Below the pieces are notes generated by a model. That model searched no databases, was not told the origin of the DNA, and was given only the letters and a program-made list of their open reading frames with translations. The position numbers were made by a program, and so were the translations under genes. DNA of 5,736 bases from Bacillota bacterium. GTDB taxonomy: Bacteria > Bacillota > Clostridia > Lachnospirales > Lachnospiraceae. The stretch covers positions 1 through 5,736 of the forward strand of contig JAEZFK010000079.1 in assembly GCA_023437715.1 (NCBI GenBank), written 5' to 3'. Shown here piece by piece: positions 1 through 5,483 of this stretch. The first letter of the stretch is position 1; each line of letters starts with the position of its first letter.

Positions 1-144
1 TCATTGGCAAGAGGACCGTGGAATAAATGCGAAAACTGCCACTTTAAATTTAATTTTCAGGTATATTTTTTACTTTTCAAAGATCAAAACCTAGACTTCA
101 TTTTTTCATAGCTTAGTTAACACTATCCCCTGCGGACTTAAGTT

Positions 145-187
145 CAAGGGTTGAAATTGGTCTTCTTTCAACCCTTGTTCTCCTTTT
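145..187 (+). terminator. Probable intrinsic terminator of a gene to the left
   Basis: A perfect 12-bp inverted repeat is visible: CAAGGGTTGAAA at 145-156 and TTTCAACCCTTG at 166-177, with a 9-nt loop. It is followed by the pyrimidine-rich tract TTCTCCTTTT on the plus strand. The tail is interrupted by C residues, so it is not an ideal U-run. On the minus strand the sequence after the stem is less T-rich, which favours plus-strand termination. Its position at the left side of a gene-poor stretch fits the end of a transcription unit whose gene lies outside the window. Confidence 0.5.
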
Positions 188-208
188 GAAATGTATACTG
201 CCTTCAAC

Positions 209-233
209 GCTCTGCTTGAAAGTTATGCAGAGC
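209..233. repeat. Short perfect inverted repeat (7-bp arms)
   Basis: GCTCTGC at 209-215 and GCAGAGC at 227-233 are perfect reverse complements separated by 11 nt. No T-run follows, so it is not a convincing terminator. It lies about 30 nt downstream of the 145-177 hairpin and could be part of the same transcript end or an independent regulatory hairpin. The role is unknown. Confidence 0.45.
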
Positions 234-403
234 TTAAACGCAAAAGGCTAAATTATTTTATTATTTTCGCTAATTTTACTATATTATTCTATTTTTTTCA
301 ATAAATTCTCTACTTAAAATGGCAGGGTGATTTGAATGAAGCATGGGTGAACTAAGTTTAAAATTACATGGTTTAAGTCCTTAAAAGTTATACAAATATT
401 GAA

Positions 404-431
404 CCGGGGGAGGGCATGGAAGACCCCTTGG
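404..431 (+). other. G/C-rich island with possible hairpin (role unknown)
   Basis: A G/C-rich patch stands out from the surrounding A/T-rich DNA. CCGGGGG at 404-410 can pair with CCCTTGG at 425-431 as a 7-bp stem with two G-U pairs, and AAGTT at 385-389 could pair with AACTT at 433-437 as an outer helix. G/C islands in A/T-rich intergenic DNA sometimes mark structured RNAs, but I do not recognise a riboswitch family; in particular I see no match to what I recall of the cyclic-di-GMP aptamers. The G-run also sits just before ATG at 416, which opens a 17-codon frame (see findings). It lies upstream of the promoter at 513-541, so it would not be in the main protease transcript unless a further promoter exists. 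Confidence 0.25.
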
Positions 432-437
432 GAACTT

Positions 438-458
438 ATTCTATAGGTTATATAGAAT
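438..458. repeat. A/T-rich inverted repeat, 8-bp arms
   Basis: ATTCTATA at 438-445 and TATAGAAT at 451-458 are perfect reverse complements around the 5-nt spacer GGTTA. An outer AACT (433-436) / AGTT (462-465) pair could extend it across an internal loop. It lies about 55 bp upstream of the predicted -35 box, a position compatible with an activator or repressor site, but a chance A/T palindrome cannot be excluded. Confidence 0.4.
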
Positions 459-464
459 GTGAGT

Positions 465-490
465 TATAAGCAATAAATATAAGCAATAAA
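465..490. repeat. Perfect tandem duplication of a 13-bp unit
   Basis: TATAAGCAATAAA occurs at 465-477 and again, immediately adjacent and identical, at 478-490. The pair ends 22 bp upstream of the predicted -35 box. It could be a replication-slippage duplication, or a doubled protein-binding site on the upstream face of the promoter. I do not recognise the motif as a known regulator box. Confidence 0.6.
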
Positions 491-512
491 GTAAAATAGA
501 ATATTAATTATG

Positions 513-541
513 TTTACAAAATAGAGTTTAAATTGTAAAAT
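513..541 (+). promoter_or_regulatory. Predicted sigma-A-type promoter of the protease gene
   Basis: TTTACA at 513-518 matches TTGACA at five of six positions. After exactly 17 bp, TAAAAT at 536-541 matches TATAAT at five of six. Transcription would start near 548, giving a leader of about 104 nt before the ATG at 652. No equally good -35/-10 pair was found closer to the gene. In A/T-rich DNA such matches arise by chance, so the start site is a prediction. Confidence 0.5.
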
Positions 542-557
542 ATTGTTGTAATTAGTC

Positions 558-609
558 GTAATTCCATTATTTTCGCAGTTTGGATAATTAGTATAAGGCA
601 ATGGATTAC
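558..609 (+). promoter_or_regulatory. Possible leader stem-loop in the protease mRNA
   Basis: GTAATTCCATT at 558-568 is the reverse complement of AATGGATTAC at 600-609 except for a single bulged base, enclosing a loop of 31 nt. It would form just after the predicted transcription start. Its right arm overlaps the left half-site of the palindrome at 605-619, so the two pairings exclude each other. Whether it acts as RNA or as DNA is not determinable from one sequence. Confidence 0.35.
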
Positions 610-629
610 ATTATGTAATAATTATTACA
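605..629. promoter_or_regulatory. Overlapping palindromes, candidate operator or leader hairpin
   Basis: Two perfect palindromes share a half-site. ATTACAT-T-ATGTAAT at 605-619 has a 7-1-7 arrangement, and TGTAATAATTATTACA at 614-629 is a 16-bp perfect palindrome. The half-site therefore appears as ATTACA (605-610), TGTAAT (614-619) and ATTACA (624-629), with a further TGTAAT at 547-552 near the predicted start of transcription. A 7-1-7 layout is used by Fur/PerR-family repressors, but the bases do not clearly match a Fur or PerR box, so no regulator is named. The element ends 8 bp before the ribosome binding site, so binding or folding here could affect translation as well as transcription. 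Confidence 0.45.
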
Positions 630-637
630 ATATTTTT

Positions 638-643
638 GGGGAG
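638..643 (+). promoter_or_regulatory. Ribosome binding site of the protease gene
   Basis: GGGGAG lies 8 nt before the ATG at 652, at ideal spacing. It is followed by a T-run, leaving the start region unstructured. It fixes the start codon, because the next codons encode a typical signal peptide. Confidence 0.8.
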
Positions 644-651
644 AGTTTTTT

Positions 652-3600
652 ATGTTTAAAAAAATAAGATATATTTCGCTTCTGCTTGCAACAGTCTTTA
701 TGCTTCAAAGCATATTAATTTCAGCAGTATCTGCGGCCGGAACAGAGAATGTAGTAATTGAAATATCTATACCCCAGCTTACTCTTTCAAATCTTGGTAA
801 TACTACTAATTCTGTGGAATTGGTATGGACAAGTAATGATAACAGCATTAAGGCCGAAGCATATGACATTTGCCGGGACGATAATCTTATAAAAACAACT
901 GAAAGCTTTGCTTATACTGATACTGATCTTACTCCCGAAACAAAATATAGATACATGGTAAAAGCAAAAGCTGCTGATGGAAAAATCATTGCAGAAAGTA
1001 ATGCCTTAACTGTTACAACTCTTTCGGAAGCAGTATTAACGTCTGATGTACCTGCCAATCCGACAGGCGCGGCAATAACTTTAGAACATGCAGAAGATAT
1101 AGAGCCGGAAAGCCTATTTGAAAATACTAATTCATATTTTGAAACAGATAGATTCATTATTAAGTACAAAAATGGAGATAGCAGGATTAGTGCTAGAAAA
1201 GCTTTTGAAAAAATGGATAAGGTTGACAAGGCTAAATTAAGTGACTTAAAAATTAACCAGAATAAAGATTTTGAAAGCATATCACTTAATAAAAAGGAAA
1301 AATTACAGGACTTTGTTACTGAATTGAAAAAAAATAATGTGACTAAGGATATTGAGTACATTCAGCCGGATTATCAACTAAGCCTATCATCAAATGATCC
1401 CTATTACAGCAGTCAGTGGGGGCTGGAAAACAAGACCAACGAAAATAAGAAGTCCGGCAGCAAATCCGTATTTGAAATGCTGCCCCCACACTTGAGAGAT
1501 GCAATTGATAAAAATCTTGAATTTAAAAAGTTCCTTATGAATACGCCTGCTGAAGAAGTAAGACATAGGTTGATGGCGGGTGATGTACCCGGAAATGTGG
1601 AGCGGTATATATTAAAGGAACTTGACCACGAGCCTGCTATCAAGAATATAGGAGCAATGACAGCTGCGGCTTCAAGCTCAGATATATATCTGTGTGATGC
1701 CGGAGTAACAGGTGCATGGGATAAGTCAATGGGTGATGGTGTGACAATTGCAGTGATTGATACTGGAATTGACATTGCACATGAGGATTTAGCAGAAAAC
1801 ATATGGACGAATTCCAAGGAAATCCCTGATAATGGTATAGATGATGATGGGAATGGAAAGATCGATGATATAAATGGTTGGAATTTCAGTGATGATAGCA
1901 ATTTAGTTTGCGATAATTCCAATATAGCTGATGAAAATCACGGTACGCATATTGCGGGAATTATTGCTGCAATAAAGGATAACACTAAGGGAATATCAGG
2001 TGTAGCCCCTTTGGCAAAGATAATGCCACTAAAGGTGTTCAAGAGTGGAAAGGCATATACCAGTGATATTATCAATGCCATCCAGTATGCTGAAAATATG
2101 GGTGTTAGGATTATTAATTGCAGTTGGGGAAGTATTGATGATAATCCGGCACTCAAAGAAGTAATACAGAATTCGAATATGCTCTTTGTTTGTGCAGCGG
2201 GAAACAACAGTGCAAATATAGACAGCAATCCTGTATACCCAGCAGCCTTTGATTGCTCAAACATAATAACAGTGGCTTCTGTTAACAGAAATGGCCTTTT
2301 ATCTGGATTTTCCAATTATGGTGAAAATGGTGTCCATGTGGCTGCACCCGGAGAGGGAATAGAAAGTACTTTGACGGGTAATTCCTATGGTGAAAATAGT
2401 GGTACCTCCATGGCAGCAGCATTTGTATTAGGAGAGGCCGCCCTGGTGCTTGGAGGGACAAGTACTATGGGTGCAATAGAACTGAAAGACCAGATTGTCC
2501 GCTGTTCGGAGCATTTATCAAGCATGGCCGGGAAAGTCAATGGAAGCGCCAAGATAAATTGTTTTAACGCTGTAAATAATATTATGAGTAATGAAATTAC
2601 AAATGTTTCCGATGCTGCTGGAACACAAACTAGTGATTCTATAACAGAAAACTCAAAGAATTTCAGCCTGTTCTCAGCTCCTCCTGTTGAAGGGCAGTTT
2701 ATTGAAATCGAGGGAGGATACTTACACAGCCTGGCACTAAGGTCTGATGGAACAGTATGGGCCTGGGGAAATAATGATAATGGTCAGCTTGGAGATGGAA
2801 CGACAACAGATAAGTCAACTGCGGTGCAGGTAATCGGGCTAAGTGGAATCACAGACATCGCGGGGGGATACTCGCACAGCCTTGCACTAAAGAATGATGG
2901 AACGGTGTGGGCCTGGGGAAATAACGATTATGGACAGTTGGGAGACGGAACGACAGCACCTGCGACAACTGCGGTGCAGGTAATCGGGCTGAGTGAAGTC
3001 AAAGCCATTGCAGGAGGGGGCTCCCACAGCCTGGCACTGAAGACTGACGGAACGGTGTGGGCATGGGGAAGTAACTTTTATCGTCAGCTTGGAGACAATG
3101 TTCCAGTATATGCTTTACGGTATGAAAAGGCGGTGCAGGTAAGCGGGCTAAATTGCATCATAGCCATCGCGGGTGGGTACAACCACAGCCTGGCACTGCG
3201 CGAGGATAGAACGGTGTGGGCCTGGGGGAAAAATGATAATGGACAGCTAGGAGACGGAACGACAACAGATAATGCAGCTGTGGTGAAGGTAAGCGGGCTA
3301 AGTGAAATCACAGACATCGCAGGTGGATATGAGCACAGCCTGGCACTAAGAGATGATGGAACGGTGTGGGCATGGGGAAATAACAGTAGTGGACAGCTAG
3401 GAGACGGAACGACAACAGATAAGACAACGGCAGTCCAGGCAAGCGGGCTAGGAGAAATTAAGGCTATCATGTCGGGGTACTATCACAGCCTGGCACTGAA
3501 GACTGACGGAACGGTGTGGGCATGGGGAAGTAACGATTATGGCCAGCTAGGGGACGGAACGACAACAGATAAGACAACGGCAGTTCAGGTAAGCGGCTTA

Positions 3601-5202
3601 AGCGGAATCACAGCCACCGCAGGAGGGGGCTCGCACAGCCTGTCGCTAAAGAAGGATGGAACGGTGTGGGCATGGGGAGATGACTATTATGGTCAGCTGG
3701 GAGCCGGAATTCAACCATATGTGCCATATATAACAACTTCGGTGCAGGTAAACGGGCTAAGTGGAATCACCGCAATCGCGGGGGGTTACTCGCATGGCCT
3801 TGCACTAAAGAATGATGGAACAGTGTGGGCATGGGGGAATAATGATTATGGTCAGCTGGGAGACGGAACGGAAATAGATAGGGCAACGGCGGTGCAGGTA
3901 AGCGGGCTAAGTGGAATCACAGCCATAGCTGGTGGTTACTCACACAGCCTGGCTCTCAAGAAGGATGGAACGGTGTGGGCATGGGGAAATAATGAAAATG
4001 GTCAGCTGGGAGACGGATCGAGAGCTGATAAGAAAACGGCGGTGCAGGTAAGCGGGCTGAGTGGAATCACAGCCATTTCTGGCGGGTACTATCACAGCCT
4101 GGCACTAAAGAACGATGGGACAGTGTGGGCCTGGGGAAATAACGATAATGGTCAGCTGGGAGACGGAACGACAATGTATGCCACAACTGCTGTGCAGGTA
4201 AGTGAGCAAAATGAGCCAAGTGGGCTAAGTAGAATTACAGCCATCGCGGGTGGGGGCTTGCACAGCCTGGCACTGCGGGAAGATGGAACGGTATGGGCCT
4301 GGGGAAATAACCTTAGAAGGCAGCTGGGAGAAAATGTTCCAGTATATGCATCATATTATGAAAGGGCGGTGCAGGTAAGCGGGCTAAATTACATCACAGC
4401 CATCGCGAGTGGGTACTCCCACAGCCTGGCACAACTGTATTACGGAAATTTACAGGCCTGGGGAAATAATGAAAATGGTCAGCTAGGAGACGGAACGACA
4501 ACATATATGAATGAAGTGGCGGTGAATGTAGGCGGACTAGAAGAAATTACAGCCATCGCAGGCGGGGAAGCTCACAGTCTGGCACTGCGGGAAGATGGAA
4601 CGGTGTGGGCCTGGGGAAATAATGGAAGTGGCCAGTTGGGAGACGGAACGATAACAGATAAGACAACGGTGGTGCAGGTAAGCGGACTAGGTGGGATCAC
4701 AGCCATAGCGGGCGGGGGCTATAACAGCCTGGCATTAAAAAATGATGGAACGGTGTGGGTATGGGGTAGTAACTCTCATAGCCAGTTGGGTATTGATAAC
4801 AAAAGCTACTCCGAATATGCTAAATATTCATTTGGAACACCTGTTTCTAACGCAGCTTGTACAACTACAGTCAACTGTACTGCAGGTAAAACCTTTAACC
4901 TGGTCTTAAAGCTTAAAAACATTGAAATAATTACTGGCCGTACTTTTAAAATTACATATGACACAAGCGAAATAGCTGGCGTGACTGACCTCTGCAGCAT
5001 GACATATGAAAAAGAAATAGCAGCGGCAGCAGAGCCTATTGCAGGGACTGGTATAACCATTGTTCAAAATGATCCTGGTACTATCGTATTTACTGTTGAT
5101 AAAAATATCCCGGCAGGAAAAGCCTGGTCCGGTGTTGTTAATATTATTACATTTAAACCAGCTACCAGTGGTAAGGCTACATTGACTTTTACGGTGGATT
5201 AG
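652..5202 (+). CDS. Secreted multidomain subtilisin-family (S8) serine protease with RCC1 propeller repeats
   Basis: The 1516-residue protein is predicted to be an exported endopeptidase. Residues 1-29 form a signal peptide (FKKIR, a hydrophobic core, cleavage near VSA/A). Residues 41-124 look like a fibronectin-III domain. Residues 160-245 resemble the I9-type propeptide, ending in EYIQPDY. Residues 262-343 are a charged, probably helical insert of unknown role. The S8 domain spans about 345-645, with Asp370 (AVIDTGID), His430 (HGTHIAG), oxyanion Asn518 (AAGNN) and Ser586 (GTSMAAA). Between Asp and His lies an Asp-rich, EF-hand-like loop (397-408) that probably binds calcium. Fourteen RCC1 blades cover 688-1381, and a cohesin-like beta-sandwich covers about 1396-1516. 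By family knowledge the propeptide would fold, inhibit and then be cleaved; the RCC1 and C-terminal modules probably bind a substrate, surface or partner. No sortase motif, S-layer repeats or dockerin is seen, so surface retention is unproven. Own promoter and terminator suggest a single-gene unit. Odd: Ala590 replaces the usual Pro after the catalytic Ser. Confidence 0.93.
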   Translation: MFKKIRYISLLLATVFMLQSILISAVSAAGTENVVIEISIPQLTLSNLGNTTNSVELVWTSNDNSIKAEAYDICRDDNLIKTTESFAYTDTDLTPETKYRYMVKAKAADGKIIAESNALTVTTLSEAVLTSDVPANPTGAAITLEHAEDIEPESLFENTNSYFETDRFIIKYKNGDSRISARKAFEKMDKVDKAKLSDLKINQNKDFESISLNKKEKLQDFVTELKKNNVTKDIEYIQPDYQLSLSSNDPYYSSQWGLENKTNENKKSGSKSVFEMLPPHLRDAIDKNLEFKKFLMNTPAEEVRHRLMAGDVPGNVERYILKELDHEPAIKNIGAMTAAASSSDIYLCDAGVTGAWDKSMGDGVTIAVIDTGIDIAHEDLAENIWTNSKEIPDNGIDDDGNGKIDDINGWNFSDDSNLVCDNSNIADENHGTHIAGIIAAIKDNTKGISGVAPLAKIMPLKVFKSGKAYTSDIINAIQYAENMGVRIINCSWGSIDDNPALKEVIQNSNMLFVCAAGNNSANIDSNPVYPAAFDCSNIITVASVNRNGLLSGFSNYGENGVHVAAPGEGIESTLTGNSYGENSGTSMAAAFVLGEAALVLGGTSTMGAIELKDQIVRCSEHLSSMAGKVNGSAKINCFNAVNNIMSNEITNVSDAAGTQTSDSITENSKNFSLFSAPPVEGQFIEIEGGYLHSLALRSDGTVWAWGNNDNGQLGDGTTTDKSTAVQVIGLSGITDIAGGYSHSLALKNDGTVWAWGNNDYGQLGDGTTAPATTAVQVIGLSEVKAIAGGGSHSLALKTDGTVWAWGSNFYRQLGDNVPVYALRYEKAVQVSGLNCIIAIAGGYNHSLALREDRTVWAWGKNDNGQLGDGTTTDNAAVVKVSGLSEITDIAGGYEHSLALRDDGTVWAWGNNSSGQLGDGTTTDKTTAVQASGLGEIKAIMSGYYHSLALKTDGTVWAWGSNDYGQLGDGTTTDKTTAVQVSGLSGITATAGGGSHSLSLKKDGTVWAWGDDYYGQLGAGIQPYVPYITTSVQVNGLSGITAIAGGYSHGLALKNDGTVWAWGNNDYGQLGDGTEIDRATAVQVSGLSGITAIAGGYSHSLALKKDGTVWAWGNNENGQLGDGSRADKKTAVQVSGLSGITAISGGYYHSLALKNDGTVWAWGNNDNGQLGDGTTMYATTAVQVSEQNEPSGLSRITAIAGGGLHSLALREDGTVWAWGNNLRRQLGENVPVYASYYERAVQVSGLNYITAIASGYSHSLAQLYYGNLQAWGNNENGQLGDGTTTYMNEVAVNVGGLEEITAIAGGEAHSLALREDGTVWAWGNNGSGQLGDGTITDKTTVVQVSGLGGITAIAGGGYNSLALKNDGTVWVWGSNSHSQLGIDNKSYSEYAKYSFGTPVSNAACTTTVNCTAGKTFNLVLKLKNIEIITGRTFKITYDTSEIAGVTDLCSMTYEKEIAAAAEPIAGTGITIVQNDPGTIVFTVDKNIPAGKAWSGVVNIITFKPATSGKATLTFTVD
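2713..4794 (+). repeat. Tandem array of 14 RCC1 blades within the protease gene
   Basis: A unit of about 150 bp (50 residues) repeats 14 times, with consensus HSLALKxDGTVWAWG, then NNxxGQLGDGTT, then AVQVSGL and ITAIAGG. The His of each blade is encoded at 2725, 2875, 3025, 3184, 3334, 3484, 3634, 3793, 3943, 4093, 4261, 4420 and 4573; the fourteenth has Asn at 4723. Spacing is 50 residues except for blades 3, 7 and 11 (53), blade 10 (56) and blade 12 (51). Blade 12 is degenerate (AQLYYGNLQAWG). The RCC1 fold closes with seven blades, so 14 would make two propellers. The array is richer in G/C than the rest of the gene: one hand-counted line (3361-3420) has 31 G/C of 60, against 18 of 60 at 1141-1200. 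Near-identical stretches make it prone to recombination and to assembly error. Confidence 0.92.
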
Positions 5203-5252
5203 GTGGCAGCAGCAGTAACTGCTCCGATAATTGCTGCAATATGGTATATTAC

Positions 5253-5313
5253 GGCAGGGCTTCCAGAAGGATTATTCCCGAGGAAGCCCTGCCTGTTTAT
5301 TATTATTTTATTT
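5253..5313 (+). terminator. Intrinsic terminator of the protease gene
   Basis: GGCAGGGCTTCC at 5253-5264 and GGAAGCCCTGCC at 5282-5293 form a perfect 12-bp, G/C-rich stem with a 17-nt loop, followed by a T-rich tail (5296-5313). It begins 51 nt after the stop codon. It separates the protease from the next gene, so the two are probably independent transcription units. Confidence 0.88.
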
Positions 5314-5385
5314 AAATAAGTGACGGGTAGGGTTAAATATTCTGCATTGGGACATATGCCGCACCATAAAATACACTTGCAAAAG

Positions 5386-5399
5386 TATAAATATTTATA
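5386..5399. repeat. A/T-only 14-bp palindrome upstream of the sensor gene
   Basis: TATAAATATTTATA is a perfect palindrome lying about 85 bp before the GTG start at 5484. It is preceded by TTGCAA (5377-5382), a possible -35 box, but no good -10 box follows at 16-18 bp (the best, TACATT at 5401-5406, needs an 18-bp spacer), so I do not call a promoter. It may be an operator or a chance A/T palindrome. Confidence 0.3.
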
Positions 5400-5470
5400 G
5401 TACATTTAATCTATAGACGTATAAGCATTATGTAAATAAAAGGGAATATCCGGTAAAAATCTGTACTAAT

Positions 5471-5475
5471 GGAGG
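5471..5475 (+). promoter_or_regulatory. Ribosome binding site deciding the GTG start at 5484
   Basis: GGAGG lies 8 nt before GTG 5484. A stop codon (TAA, 5481-5483) directly abuts the GTG in the same frame, so translation cannot start further upstream. Together these fix a non-ATG start. Confidence 0.8.
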
Positions 5476-5483
5476 TCTTTTAA

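Larger units (their letters stand above)
1..651. other. Intergenic region with no supportable gene
   Basis: This stretch is A/T-rich and full of stops on the plus strand. Frame 1 is open from the window edge to TAG at 109-111 and frame 3 to TAA at 24-26. Either could be the tail of a gene to the left, but neither tail resembles a known protein, so I call none. The longest internal ATG frame I examined (191-304, 37 codons) lacks a ribosome binding site. What the region does hold is listed separately: hairpins at 145-177 and 209-233, a G/C-rich island at 404-431, an inverted repeat at 438-458, a tandem 13-bp repeat at 465-490, a promoter at 513-541 and palindromes at 558-629. At about 650 bases it is long for a bacterial intergenic gap, so an uncalled structured RNA or gene remnant is possible. 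Confidence 0.6.

Noticed and set aside
1..111. Possible 3' end of a gene entering from the left (open to TAG 109-111 in frame 1)
   Set aside because: Only 36 codons, no recognisable protein sequence, and other frames end earlier; it cannot be told from chance.
191..304. 37-codon frame (MYTAFNALLESYAELK...) with a hydrophobic tail
   Set aside because: The upstream sequence is pyrimidine-rich with no ribosome binding site, it contains the 209-233 hairpin, and the hydrophobic end is what A/T-rich DNA gives by chance.
305..512. Known riboswitch in the upstream region
   Set aside because: No conserved core of the aptamer families I can recognise (cyclic-di-GMP, cobalamin, SAM, TPP) was found around the G/C island.
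260..576. 11-base string ATTATTTTCGC at 260-270 and 566-576
   Set aside because: Flanks do not match and the string is mostly A/T, so it is likely coincidence.
912..1361. Minus-strand open frame of 149 codons
   Set aside because: It lies wholly opposite the propeptide part of the protease gene, has no family resemblance, and is the kind of shadow expected opposite a long real gene.
1413..2315. Two minus-strand open frames (1413-1922 and 1938-2315)
   Set aside because: Both are antisense to the conserved catalytic domain, whose motifs leave no doubt about the true frame. Their translations look like random Ser/Pro/Ile-rich sequence.
3084..3470. Minus-strand frame of 128 codons with internal repetition
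   Set aside because: Its repetition simply mirrors the RCC1 DNA repeats on the other strand.
2713..4794. CRISPR-like array suggested by regular repetition
   Set aside because: The repeats are 150 bp, continuous and in frame, and encode RCC1 blades; there are no short repeats with unique spacers.
4806..5060. Minus-strand frame of 84 codons
   Set aside because: Antisense to the cohesin-like domain, with no recognisable product.
5199..5405. Minus-strand frame of 68 codons in the intergenic gap
   Set aside because: It crosses the terminator stem, lacks a ribosome binding site before its ATG, and overlaps the protease stop codon.
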